From contig NZ_MRCE01000021.1 of assembly GCF_001904725.1 (NCBI RefSeq), forward strand, positions 39,798-103,797: DNA of 64,000 nt, written 5' to 3'. Below are positions 9,708 through 18,724 of this stretch, piece after piece. A program made the translations under genes and the position numbers. How positions within the stretch are numbered: the first letter of the stretch is position 1; each line of letters begins with the position of its first letter. The notes under the pieces were generated by a model that had not been told where the DNA came from, did not search any database, and was given only the letters and a program-made list of their open reading frames with translations. The stretch comes from Phormidium ambiguum IAM M-71. GTDB lineage: Bacteria; Cyanobacteriota; Cyanobacteriia; Cyanobacteriales; Aerosakkonemataceae.

Positions 9708-9872
9708 GATAGTTTACCCACAAGAGAAAAACGATTTATTATTGTTTTTTAAGTCACAAGAAGCAACCTGAATTTTGTTATTTTCCGAATTATCCAAGAA
9801 CCTAAATAATGTAATTATCTCTCACTTCTACTCCCTGAAAGAAAGCAATAAAAGAGCCGCAAAATAAGGAAA

Positions 9873-10679
9873 TTAATTTTGTTTTTTCCCAAAAACATGA
9901 CGTAGGCGCTGCCAGAAACCTTCAGGGGGCGCTTCCAAAGTAAGAAACGGAACTTTCTCTCCTTCTAAGCGACGGGCAATATTGGTATATGCGATCGCAG
10001 CCAAAGCAGTGCTTCCACTCAAAACCAAAGGTTCACCTCTATTTGTCGAAACAATTACCCTTTCATCATCCGGGACAATTCCTAATATGGGAATCGCCAA
10101 AATTTCCTGCACGTCTTGGACAGACATCATATTATTTGCCTGTACCATTGCTGGGCGAATTCGGTTGACAATCAAATGAATTTTTTTAATACTATGCGCT
10201 TCTAAAAGACCAATTACTCTGTCAGCATCTCGTACCGCAGAAATTTCTGGCGTAGTGACAATTACCGCTTCTTTTGCTGCAATAATGGCGTTTTTAAACC
10301 CCATTTCAATTCCCGCCGGACAGTCAATTAAAACATAGTCATAACTCTTAGCCAAATCAGTGACTAACTGTTTCATTTGGTCGGGATTTACGGCATCTTT
10401 AGTACGATTTTGTGCCGCCGGAAGCAATGCTAAATTTGGTTGACGCTTATCTTTCACCAAAGCATCTTCCAGGGTACATTCACCGGAAATTACATCTAAA
10501 GCGGTGTAAACAATCCGGTTTTCTAAACCTAACAACAAATCCAAATTTCGCAGACCAAAATCAGCATCTAATACTGCTATTTTATGCCCACGAGATGCCA
10601 AAGTCATGCCAATATTAGCAGTAGAGGTGGTTTTTCCCACCCCTCCTTTACCAGAAGTAACAACAATAATTCGCGCCAT
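9873..10679 (-). CDS. minD: Septum site-determining ATPase MinD
   Basis: ParA/MinD-family ATPase that recruits MinC to the membrane and inhibits FtsZ away from mid-cell. The deviant Walker A motif GKGGVGKTT is at residues ~10-18. The switch motif DADFGLRNLD and the Walker B region YVLIDCPAGIE are intact. The C-terminal amphipathic helix (GFWQRLRHVFGKK) is the membrane-targeting sequence. At 268 residues it is full length. It lies between minC (71 bp upstream) and minE. Confidence 0.97.
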   Translation of the reverse strand: MARIIVVTSGKGGVGKTTSTANIGMTLASRGHKIAVLDADFGLRNLDLLLGLENRIVYTALDVISGECTLEDALVKDKRQPNLALLPAAQNRTKDAVNPDQMKQLVTDLAKSYDYVLIDCPAGIEMGFKNAIIAAKEAVIVTTPEISAVRDADRVIGLLEAHSIKKIHLIVNRIRPAMVQANNMMSVQDVQEILAIPILGIVPDDERVIVSTNRGEPLVLSGSTALAAIAYTNIARRLEGEKVPFLTLEAPPEGFWQRLRHVFGKKQN

Positions 10680-10689
10680 AACAATGTTA

Positions 10690-10727
10690 GGAAATTGGTA
10701 ATAGGTAATAGGTAATTGGTAGTTGAG
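10690..10727. repeat. Tandem GGTAATTGGTA-type repeat
   Basis: Short iterations of AATTGGTAATAGGTAATAGG lie between minC and minD. The same family occurs at 47757-47806. It is a typical cyanobacterial short tandem repeat. Confidence 0.6.
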
Positions 10728-10750
10728 AAATTTTTTTGTTCTTCTGCTAT

Positions 10751-11605
10751 TTATGAAAGGTCAGGTCTTTGAAAACCCAGTCCTTTGGCAATCCGAATTC
10801 CTTCCTCAGTTACATAAGCAACTTCTGGGGAAAATTGCGCTGGGGGATTTTCGGGTGATCTAGCTACACTATCAGCAATCCGAAGTTGAGTTGGTTCCAT
10901 TTGCAACGCCATGATTAAACATTCGCGCTTACCTCTTGCGCCAGCGTGAACAAAACCGCGCAAACGACCCCAAACTATGATGTCACCATCAGCAATTATG
11001 GAACTACCCGGATTAACATCTCCCAACACAACAACAGTTCCGGGATGGCGAATTTCTACTCCAGAACGTAGGGTTGTTTCTAAATAAAGTGGTTCTAAAA
11101 AAGGCTGTCCAGGTTTAGTAGGTGTTACCTGATTTTGATTAATATAAGCGATCGCAGATTCCTGTTCCACCGAATAACCAGCAGTAGCAGCAGCAACCGC
11201 AGTTTGACGGCGATTAGTTTGCACTAATTTCAACTCCAGTTTACTTTCCGCCAGTGCCTCAGCAATTTCTTGTAACTGTCGTCCATCTAATAACCAACTT
11301 TCCGCAATTAAATGTACAGGAGTATTTGGTTCCCAAAACTTTTCCCCACCACTTAAACGCTGTTTTAGTTGTAACCACAAGTCTGACCACACCGCAGGTG
11401 CTTCCTTTTGTTCCGTTTGTGGTGGCAAAATTAACAACAGCTTTCCTGACTCAGCTTTCAGGTGAACTTGTAAAGGTGTAACAGACTCAGTAGTAGTAGT
11501 AGTTTGACTCTGAGTAATTGTCTCCATTGCAGTTGGCCCAACTGTTTCCGCTGGAGTTTCAGGCAGTTTTTCCAATGCCGAAGCGATCGAAGAATCTACT
11601 GTCAT
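10751..11605 (-). CDS. minC: Septum site-determining protein MinC
   Basis: Inhibitor of FtsZ polymerisation that acts with MinD. The N-terminal half (about 50-150) fits the MinC_N fold weakly. The C-terminal ~110 residues (GVEIRHPGTVVVLGDVNPGSSIIADGDIIVWGRLRGFVHAGARG) are the diagnostic MinC_C right-handed beta helix that binds MinD. The first ~45 residues are a Thr/Pro-rich extension found in cyanobacterial MinC. It is first in the min operon. Confidence 0.95.
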   Translation of the reverse strand: MTVDSSIASALEKLPETPAETVGPTAMETITQSQTTTTTESVTPLQVHLKAESGKLLLILPPQTEQKEAPAVWSDLWLQLKQRLSGGEKFWEPNTPVHLIAESWLLDGRQLQEIAEALAESKLELKLVQTNRRQTAVAAATAGYSVEQESAIAYINQNQVTPTKPGQPFLEPLYLETTLRSGVEIRHPGTVVVLGDVNPGSSIIADGDIIVWGRLRGFVHAGARGKRECLIMALQMEPTQLRIADSVARSPENPPAQFSPEVAYVTEEGIRIAKGLGFQRPDLS

Positions 11606-11708
11606 GCGCTCAAGGCTATAGCAGCAATATATAACTCAATAAGTATAGTAGAACTTTGACGTTCGTTAGACATCTCCAGAAATTAAAGGTGCATTACCAC
11701 CGAACCTT

Positions 11709-11736
11709 GTAGAGACGTTGTATACAACGTTTCTAC
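11709..11736. repeat. 28-bp palindrome GTAGAGACGTTGTA/TACAACGTTTCTAC
   Basis: The two 14-base halves are inverted copies with one G.T-type mismatch and no loop. This is a common interspersed palindrome of cyanobacteria. The rest of the 386-bp gap (11606-11991) between the divergent minC and kinase genes holds both promoters, which I cannot place. Confidence 0.65.
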
Positions 11737-11991
11737 AATCTTTTTTGCCAATGTCTGTTGGTGATTAGAGTTATGATTTTAGACTCAAGTTGGAAATCAC
11801 TCTTTTTTGATAAATTAAAAAGAGCTTGAGTAACAGACTTTAGCTACCAATCTAAAATGGAATAAAAATGATTTTTTCTAATCAGTAAACACTAATTAAG
11901 TCGTCAGCACTCAGAATTCAGAAAACAGCATATTTTTCTATCTCCTGTCTCCTGTATTCGCGCCCAAGTCAAACCGATCGGACTTTAAAGT

Positions 11992-14900
11992 ATGTCAACG
12001 CAGCGAACCGTTCTTGTAATTGCTGACTCTCAGGAGAGCAATAAAGATTATTGGTATCAATTACAGCAAGAGGAAAAATTTATATACATAATTTCTCCAA
12101 AAATATCCGATCCTTCAACTCGGTTGGTAGCACAAGCAGAAGAGATTGATTGCATTCTGCTGGAACTTCAACCAGAATTTTCAGATATGCAAGATAGCGA
12201 TCGGTTTGTGAATCCAGAAGTTCTGCAATCCTTAAATCTCGATCGCTCTTTGCACTTTGGTAATTTAGATTTAATTAGACAGCTAAAAGAAGAAATGAGC
12301 GATCGCTGTCCGCCCATAATAGTCATTGGCAGCAATAATGCAGAAATAGCAATACAAGCATTCAAAAGTGGCGCGACAGATTATCTAATTAAAGAGCGAA
12401 TGACACTTGCTGATTTGCGCTTAGCAATGCAGCGTGCTACTTCTGAGAGGCGGCGGGAACTACAACCCAACGAACAAAAGTGTTCCACAATTGAAATTGA
12501 AGCTATTTATCAGTCTGCTCCCATTGGTTTAGCTATTCTCGATGCCGATCTCCGTTTTGTGCGAATCAACGAGCAACTAGCAGAAATAAATGGGTTGCCA
12601 GTGGCAGCCCATATTGGTCGCACGGTGCGAGAATTGCTACCTGGACTTACGGAGAGCGCCCAACAGCCTTTGTTATCAGTCTTGCAAACAGGCGAACCTG
12701 TGTTAAATGTCGAGATTCATGGTGAAACCCCCGCACAACCAGGAGTGAAACGCACTTGGTTGGAGCACTTTTTGCCCTTGAAGGATGGCGAACGGGTAAT
12801 TGGCATCAGCCTTGTTTGCGAAGAGATTACTGAACGACTTCAAGTAGAAGCAGCCTTGCGCCAGAGTGAAGAACGCTTTCGCAATATGGCAGATAACGCG
12901 CCGATTATGATTTGGGTAACGGACGATCGGGGTTATTGTAACTATCTCAATAAAAATTGGTACAAGTTCACCGGACAAACGGAAGCAACTGGACTGGGTT
13001 TTGGCTGGTTAAATGCGGTGCATCCAGACGATCGAGAATTTTCCCGAAATATTTTCTTAAGCGCAGTTGAGCATCAAGAAGCCTTTCAACTGGAATATCG
13101 TTTGCGTCGTCAGGATGGTGAATATCGCTGGGCGATCGATGCGGCAAGTCCCTGGTTTGGCGAAAACGGCGAATTTAAAGGATACATTGGTTCAGTCATC
13201 GATATTCACGAACGCAAACAAACAGAAGAGCGTTATCGCACTTTATTTGAGACGATGACTGAAGGGTTTTGCGTTGTGGAAGTGTTGTTTGACGGACAGG
13301 AAAAACCCATTGATTATCGCTTTCTGGAAATGAATCCTTCCTTTGAAGCTCAAACTGGACTCAAACAAGCAGCGGGTAAAACCGCACGTCAGCTGTTACC
13401 GGATTTGGAGGAGCATTGGTTTGAGATTTACGGTAAAGTGGCACTGACAGGCGAACCCGTCCGCTTTGAAAATGGTTCCGCAGCGATGAACCGCTGGTTT
13501 GAAGTTTCGGCTTTTCGGATTGGAGAACCAGAAAGTCGAAAAGTGGCTATTCTTTTTAAAGATATTAGCGAACGGCAAGCGGTACTTTTGGAACGCAAAC
13601 AAGCCGAAGTAGAACGCCAGCGTAGCGAAGCCATTCTTCAGGCGTTGATGACTGCTTCTCCGATCGCTTTAGCTTTGTTCGATCGAGAACTCCGATTTTT
13701 GTATGCCAACGAAGCCCAAGCGAAAATTAATGGACTGCCCTTAAGCGAGCATTGGGGGCGAACTTTGTGGGAAGTCGCACCTCAAATCGCACCACAGTTT
13801 GCTCCGTTACTAGATCGAGTGATCGAAACGCAAGAACCTGTTCTCAATGTAAAGTTCAATGGTGAAGTTAGACCGGGGGTTTTTCGCAGTACGATCGGCA
13901 ATCACTATCCCGTTTGTTTGCCATCTGGCGAAGCGATCGGAGTCGGGGTAGCAGTCATGGATGTTACCGATCTCGCCTTGACACAACAGGAACTCATGGA
14001 AAGCGAAGCACGCTTCCGTACTTTGGCAGACAACATTTCCCAATTTGCTTGGATGGCAGATGAGAGTGGGTGGCTCTTTTGGTACAATCAGCGCTGGTTT
14101 GAGTATACAGGGACAACCTGGGAAGAAATGGAGGGTTGGGGCTGGCAGAAAGTACATCACCCAGATCATCTGGAACGAGTAATTCAAAAGTATCGTTATT
14201 GTTTGGAAACAGGGGAACCTTGGGAAGATACTTTCCCTTTACGCAGTAAAGATGGAGAGTATCGCTGGTTTCTCTCTCGCGCCGTTCCGGTTCGGGATGA
14301 ACAAGGAAAGGTGTTGCGCTGGTTTGGGACTAATACAGATATTACCGATCGCCAACAAGCAGAGGCAGCTTTACGCCAAAGTGAAGAACGCTATCGCTGT
14401 TTAGCAGAATTAATTCCGCAATTAGTTTGGACAGCTAACGCTGATGGTACCTTGCTGGATGTTAATCAACGCTGGACTGAGTTTACGGGGTTAACGCTGG
14501 AACAAGTGTACGTCAAAGGTTGGGAAGATGTTGTCCATCCCGAAGATTTGCAGATTTTGACTCAAAATTGGGCTAGAGCAGTACAAGAGGGAATTCCTTA
14601 TCAAGCGGAAGGACGAATGCGACAAGCAAATGGGAAGTATCGCTGGCATCTTCACCAAGCAATTCCGCAAATGAACGAGCAAGGTCAAATAGTTAAATGG
14701 TTTGGTACGGCTACGGATATTGAAGCTCAAAAACACCTGGAAATCGAACGCGAGCGCCTTTTTCAACAAGAACAAGTGGCACGGGAAGCCGCAGAACGCG
14801 CTAACCGAATTAAAGATGAGTTTTTGGCGGTTTTGTCGCACGAATTGCGATCGCCGCTGAACCCGATTTTGGGTTGGGCGAAGTTGTTGCAAACTCGCAA

Positions 14901-16005
14901 GTTTGACGATGTTCGCACCAACCAAGCCCTCGCTACTATTGAACGGAATGCCAGATTGCAAACTCAATTAATTGACGATCTGCTTGATGTGGCGAAAATC
15001 CTGCGCGGTAAACTCAGTTTAAATATTTCTTCGGTCAATCTGTCTTTTGTCATTGAAGCTGCGATCGAAACAGTCAGAACCGCTGCGATCGCTAAATCCA
15101 TCTCCCTTATCGCCATTTTACCCAACATTGGGCAAGTATCCGGCGATCCAGCCCGACTCCAGCAAATTATCTGGAATTTACTTTCCAATGCCATCAAATT
15201 CACTCCCAATGGCGGACAAGTAGACATCAAGATGGAACGAGTCGGCAGAGGGGATGCAGAGATGGGGAGATGGGTGGGTGGGGAAAATAATTGCACAACT
15301 CTCACCATTCCTCATTCCTCACAATTTGCTCAAATTACAGTCAGGGATACAGGTAAAGGAATTAACCCAAATTTCCTCCCCCACATTTTTGAATCGTTCC
15401 GCCAGGAAGATGCTTCAACTACGCGCAAGTATGGGGGTTTGGGGTTAGGATTGGCGATCGTTCGTCAGTTAGTGGAAGCTCATGGAGGTACGATCGCAGC
15501 TGATAGTCCAGGTGAAGGGTTAGGAGCTACTTTTACAATTTGGTTGCCTTTACTGAATGTAGCACCAGAAATTATCCCAACAGAGAATCTACTCAATCAA
15601 GAAGCCGATCTGACAGGATATCGCATTCTCACTGTTGATGATGACCCCGATGCTCGTCAACTATTAAATGTCATGCTGACTCAATATGGAGCCGAAGTAC
15701 TCACTGTTACCTCTGCATCGGAAGTCCTAGAAAATTTAGAATTCTTTCAACCAGATGTTTTAGTTAGCGATATTGGTATGCCGGAAGTCGATGGCTATTC
15801 TTTAATTCAAAAGATTCGATCGCTACCACCAGAAAAAGGAGGAAGTATTCCAGCGATCGCTTTAACTGCTTATGCTAGAGAAGACGATCACGATCGAGCT
15901 TTAATTAATGGTTATCAACGGCACGTTACTAAACCTTTAGAACCGGAATTGTTAGTTCAAGCTGTATTAGCGATCGGGAAAAGTAAACAGAAGATTGGGG
16001 AATAG
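11992..16005 (+). CDS. Hybrid sensor histidine kinase with six PAS domains
   Basis: A 1337-residue cytoplasmic signalling protein without membrane segments. An N-terminal receiver-like domain (about 1-145, ending GATDYLIKERMT) is followed by six PAS/PAC units (about 160-280, 295-410, 415-535, 545-670, 675-795, 800-925). A HisKA domain has the phospho-acceptor motif LSHELRSPLNPILGW (about 950-1015). A HATPase_c domain has N box WNLLSNAIKF, G1 DTGKGI and G2 GLGLGLAIV. A C-terminal receiver (about 1215-1330) has acceptor Asp in LVSDIGMPEVDG. The ATPase domain contains a repeat-derived insert just before the G1 box (15245-15325). The signal is unknown; several PAS units resemble PAS_4/PAS_3 types that may bind small ligands or cofactors. 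Confidence 0.92.
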   Translation: MSTQRTVLVIADSQESNKDYWYQLQQEEKFIYIISPKISDPSTRLVAQAEEIDCILLELQPEFSDMQDSDRFVNPEVLQSLNLDRSLHFGNLDLIRQLKEEMSDRCPPIIVIGSNNAEIAIQAFKSGATDYLIKERMTLADLRLAMQRATSERRRELQPNEQKCSTIEIEAIYQSAPIGLAILDADLRFVRINEQLAEINGLPVAAHIGRTVRELLPGLTESAQQPLLSVLQTGEPVLNVEIHGETPAQPGVKRTWLEHFLPLKDGERVIGISLVCEEITERLQVEAALRQSEERFRNMADNAPIMIWVTDDRGYCNYLNKNWYKFTGQTEATGLGFGWLNAVHPDDREFSRNIFLSAVEHQEAFQLEYRLRRQDGEYRWAIDAASPWFGENGEFKGYIGSVIDIHERKQTEERYRTLFETMTEGFCVVEVLFDGQEKPIDYRFLEMNPSFEAQTGLKQAAGKTARQLLPDLEEHWFEIYGKVALTGEPVRFENGSAAMNRWFEVSAFRIGEPESRKVAILFKDISERQAVLLERKQAEVERQRSEAILQALMTASPIALALFDRELRFLYANEAQAKINGLPLSEHWGRTLWEVAPQIAPQFAPLLDRVIETQEPVLNVKFNGEVRPGVFRSTIGNHYPVCLPSGEAIGVGVAVMDVTDLALTQQELMESEARFRTLADNISQFAWMADESGWLFWYNQRWFEYTGTTWEEMEGWGWQKVHHPDHLERVIQKYRYCLETGEPWEDTFPLRSKDGEYRWFLSRAVPVRDEQGKVLRWFGTNTDITDRQQAEAALRQSEERYRCLAELIPQLVWTANADGTLLDVNQRWTEFTGLTLEQVYVKGWEDVVHPEDLQILTQNWARAVQEGIPYQAEGRMRQANGKYRWHLHQAIPQMNEQGQIVKWFGTATDIEAQKHLEIERERLFQQEQVAREAAERANRIKDEFLAVLSHELRSPLNPILGWAKLLQTRKFDDVRTNQALATIERNARLQTQLIDDLLDVAKILRGKLSLNISSVNLSFVIEAAIETVRTAAIAKSISLIAILPNIGQVSGDPARLQQIIWNLLSNAIKFTPNGGQVDIKMERVGRGDAEMGRWVGGENNCTTLTIPHSSQFAQITVRDTGKGINPNFLPHIFESFRQEDASTTRKYGGLGLGLAIVRQLVEAHGGTIAADSPGEGLGATFTIWLPLLNVAPEIIPTENLLNQEADLTGYRILTVDDDPDARQLLNVMLTQYGAEVLTVTSASEVLENLEFFQPDVLVSDIGMPEVDGYSLIQKIRSLPPEKGGSIPAIALTAYAREDDHDRALINGYQRHVTKPLEPELLVQAVLAIGKSKQKIGE

Positions 16006-16245
16006 GGACTGGGATTACTTGCGTTATTAGTCTTTCTAAAAAGCTGAATTAACAAAGAGCGATCTTATTCCAACAAAGCTGGATATTAGTTTTGAGAATC
16101 CGCCGTTGTTCATCCATAGCTTTGTATTCTTGACAGAGCCTACTTTTTTTGATTAAATTATTTATAATGGGAAAATGTACGCACATATTATATAACTAAA
16201 AAAGATAGGCGATCGCTTCAATTTTGATTCAGGTGTTTCAGACAA

Positions 16246-16506
16246 ATGACTATTACACTCCAATTAAAACCAGAAATAGAAGCACGTCTGATTGCCCAAG
16301 CAGTTTTGCAAGGTGTATCAGTGGAAGTTTATCTGAAATCTTTAATTGAAGATTCTTTGCTTAATCAGAAAGAAATAACCTTTTCTGAAACTGCAAATTA
16401 TGAGGAGTGGGAAGCAGCACTGAAAGATTTAGTTAATAGTCCTTCTTTTGTAGCGCCTCCGCTTTCCGATTCAGCTATTTACACCAGAGAAGATGAAAAC
16501 TTATGA
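16246..16506 (+). CDS. Small antitoxin-like protein (ribbon-helix-helix-like)
   Basis: An 86-residue protein. Its N-terminus (MTITLQLKPEIEARLIAQAVLQGVSVEVYLKSLIED) has the pattern beta-strand, helix, helix of CopG/ribbon-helix-helix antitoxins. The acidic C-terminal half would contact a toxin. Its stop overlaps by ATGA (16503-16506) with the ATG of a short remnant reading MSYLVDTN, the first beta strand and first Asp of a VapC PIN toxin. This supports a former VapBC-type pair. The family assignment rests on pattern and context only. Confidence 0.6.
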   Translation: MTITLQLKPEIEARLIAQAVLQGVSVEVYLKSLIEDSLLNQKEITFSETANYEEWEAALKDLVNSPSFVAPPLSDSAIYTREDENL

Positions 16507-16547
16507 GTTATCTGGTGGATACTAATAACAGTTTTCGCCTAAAATGA
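16503..16547 (+). pseudogene. Truncated VapC-like PIN toxin remnant
   Basis: An ATG overlapping the antitoxin stop opens a 14-codon frame, MSYLVDTNNSFRLK, then TGA. The LVDTN motif is the conserved start of PIN-domain toxins and carries the first catalytic Asp. Sequence after it has no PIN features and soon runs into a GTGCGTTA-type repeat. The toxin therefore appears to have been deleted, leaving the antitoxin alone. Confidence 0.55.
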
Positions 16548-16615
16548 ACCTACAGCAAAGTGGGCTAACAGCGCAGGTGCAATATCTGAATATACGCACC
16601 CTACGAAGAAGGAAT

Positions 16616-16643
16616 GGTGCGTTACGTTGCACTAACGCACCCT
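16616..16643. repeat. GTGCGTTA...TAACGCAC hairpin repeat
   Basis: GTGCGTTA and TAACGCAC arms lie around CGTTGCAC, followed by CCTACGG. A related CGCACCCTACG stretch lies just upstream at about 16597. It matches the 3598-3616 hairpin. Confidence 0.55.
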
Positions 16644-16649
16644 ACGGAG

Positions 16650-18032
16650 TTATTTGGATAATCGGCGATAAACCGTTGCTAAAGCATCAGCATCTCCTAC
16701 ATTTCCGGGGAACAAAACTACTGGTAAATTAGGAAATTGTGGATGATTTTCAGGTGTTCTTACCATTGAACAACCTGCTAAAATTTGCCCTAACAATCTT
16801 GCTGAAGTTAAAGCTAAACCTGTACTCAAAACATCGTTTGAGGTAATCCCACCTTTACTGATTAAAAAACCAATATCTTTAGGTAAACCTCGCACTACAT
16901 CCATTAATAATGTCGAAACTTCCACGCCAAACTTTAACCGAGTTTCGGTATCGGGAAAAGTGAGTTCTTGACGACTGGTGTAAACTACGGGAGTTTTGCC
17001 TTCATTATGAGCATTATGGACGTTTTGCAATGTCTTTTCTAACAAAGCTGCACGTTGCACCCCCCTTTGTCCCCCCTTATCAAGGGGGGAATCACTTTCC
17101 CCCCCTTTATCAAGGGGTAGGGGGGGGTCATCATCCAACAAATGAGAAACATCTACTTCAATTCCTACAATACCGGGTTCTTGCAAGAGTTTTTCCAATT
17201 GTTCGGTAGTCTTTTTCACATGGGAACCAACTATTACTGCGCCTGGTTTCCCTTCTCGCACATATTCTGCCATATCTTCAGCGGCGATCGGTTGCGGAGG
17301 CAAAGCAGCTAAAGCTGTTAAAATGCTGGCAGCACTGCGAAAGAGAAAACGTTTCCCTTGACTTGCAGCGGTGAGAATATCGGCGGCGAACTTGTTTAAA
17401 TCAGCTTGAGTTTCCCCATCGACAACGCAACATTGATTTCCTGAAAGTTGCATTAGTCGTTCTACACTTCCGTTGGGAATGTCTTTTAAGAGAAATCTAA
17501 CTACCGTGTTTGCGGGAATTCTGCCTTTGGTTTTTTCTTCGACGTACATCGGCAAGTAACTGTGATGATAGGCGAAAACTGAATCTTTGGCAAATTCGGT
17601 TTCATGCACTGGGGTTGGTACGCCGTTAACTATTAAATAGTGTACGCTGTCGATCGTAATTCGACCACCCTCAAAAAATGCGGGAACGAGAAAATGTGCG
17701 TCAAAAGAACCCAGTTCTTCGGCGATTACGTCCGTTTCTACGGGATAATGTCCTCGTAAGGTGGAGTCGGAACGACTGACAACGAGAAAATCTTGAATTT
17801 TTTCTGCTTCTATGGCAATTTTCAGGTTGTGGCAAACTTCTCGCGTGACTTGCGCTGCTGCTTCGGGTGTGAGTGCTCTAGTGTTGGTTAAAACAAAGAA
17901 GATTGGCGAGTCGTCTGTTAACCCCAGTCGCAATGTGTCTACATCCCAGCGTGTCAACAACAAACAGCTGTGGACGGTTTGCGAACCAGTGGGGTCATCA
18001 TCGAGGACAATAATTTTCGGTTTGCTGGACAT
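16650..18032 (-). CDS. Four-carbon acid sugar kinase family protein (DUF1537)
   Basis: A 460-residue protein of the OtnK/DUF1537 fold. The N-terminal substrate domain begins KIIVLDDDPTGSQTVH (diagnostic DDxTG). The C-terminal ATP-binding domain has GFLISKGGITSNDVLSTGL and VLFPGNVGDADALATVY. Family members phosphorylate four-carbon acid sugars such as erythronate or threonate; the substrate here is unknown. Residues roughly 298-321 (PLPLDKGGESDSPLDKGG...) are translation of a palindromic dispersed repeat at about 17058-17128. The repeat keeps the frame and falls between the two domains, so the protein may still fold. Its start lies 8 bp after the stop of the upstream membrane-protein gene, suggesting cotranscription. 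Confidence 0.82.
   Translation of the reverse strand: MSSKPKIIVLDDDPTGSQTVHSCLLLTRWDVDTLRLGLTDDSPIFFVLTNTRALTPEAAAQVTREVCHNLKIAIEAEKIQDFLVVSRSDSTLRGHYPVETDVIAEELGSFDAHFLVPAFFEGGRITIDSVHYLIVNGVPTPVHETEFAKDSVFAYHHSYLPMYVEEKTKGRIPANTVVRFLLKDIPNGSVERLMQLSGNQCCVVDGETQADLNKFAADILTAASQGKRFLFRSAASILTALAALPPQPIAAEDMAEYVREGKPGAVIVGSHVKKTTEQLEKLLQEPGIVGIEVDVSHLLDDDPPLPLDKGGESDSPLDKGGQRGVQRAALLEKTLQNVHNAHNEGKTPVVYTSRQELTFPDTETRLKFGVEVSTLLMDVVRGLPKDIGFLISKGGITSNDVLSTGLALTSARLLGQILAGCSMVRTPENHPQFPNLPVVLFPGNVGDADALATVYRRLSK
17058..17128. repeat. Palindromic C/G-rich repeat inserted in frame in a coding gene
   Basis: It contains CCCCCCTT-ATC-AAGGGGGG (17071-17089, perfect 8-bp arms) and a second CCCCTTTATCAAGGGG palindrome close by. 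The minus-strand translation gives two PLDKGG motifs inside the DUF1537 kinase. Confidence 0.8.
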
Positions 18033-18040
18033 TTTTCACT

Positions 18041-18724
18041 TTAACGCTGATTTAGCAATTTTCTCATTTCTTCTTGTACAGTAAGGCTTATTTGCAAAGA
18101 CTGGTTAAGTAAATGTTGGTATTCGTCGGCGCTAGCATTGATTTGTAAAGCTTGTAATGCTGCTAGGTTGTTGGTTAAAAGTTCGGTGTTAGCGGTGAGT
18201 ATGTGTTTATTTTCGCGCAAAATGCGATCGCTTTTAAACGCCCGCACTAAATCTTCTCGCGTTAGTTGCAACGCCGCAATTACTTTTTTTCTCTCACTTA
18301 AACTAATGTTACAGTTGTTGACGGTTTCTAATTGGTATTTGATATCTATTGCTTTGACTAGGGTGTGATATTTATCAACTTCCTCCAATAAATTTACCAG
18401 TAAGTCTGGACTGTGTTTTTTTAACCAAATTAATCGCCCAACTACGATGACAATAGGGAATAAAACTATCAACAAAATTGCCCATTTTAATGATGCACCT
18501 CTGGTTGGTAAAATAATGAATACATAAACTACTCCTAACAGGATGGGTGTTAGGGCTAATGCGATCGAAATTTCATTTAACCAAAAACTCCATCTTTTAC
18601 AAGAGTCTCGCCAAATCGAAGGTCGCAAAATATCTTCAGGATCGATCCCACTTAAATGTTTGATTTCTCCTGGGGAAATTTCTAACCCTAACAAGTCCTG
18701 CTGTAAAAACTTGCTTTTATTCAT
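18041..18724 (-). CDS. Membrane protein of unknown function, tandem paralogue B
   Basis: A 227-residue protein with two adjacent transmembrane helices at about residues 50-110 flanked by soluble parts. It is clearly homologous to the gene just upstream. Shared blocks are LEIxxGExKHLSGI near the N-terminus and VIxALQLTREDxxRAxKxxxIxREN followed by LxxNNLxALxALQ in the C-terminal coiled-coil-like region. I recognise no family. Its ATG overlaps the stop of the upstream paralogue by one base (TAATG), so the two are translationally coupled. Confidence 0.75.
   Translation of the reverse strand: MNKSKFLQQDLLGLEISPGEIKHLSGIDPEDILRPSIWRDSCKRWSFWLNEISIALALTPILLGVVYVFIILPTRGASLKWAILLIVLFPIVIVVGRLIWLKKHSPDLLVNLLEEVDKYHTLVKAIDIKYQLETVNNCNISLSERKKVIAALQLTREDLVRAFKSDRILRENKHILTANTELLTNNLAALQALQINASADEYQHLLNQSLQISLTVQEEMRKLLNQR

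Noticed and set aside
13810..14187. 125-codon minus-strand ORF within the histidine kinase
   Set aside because: It is antisense to PAS domains with clear coding signal on the plus strand; it is a shadow frame.
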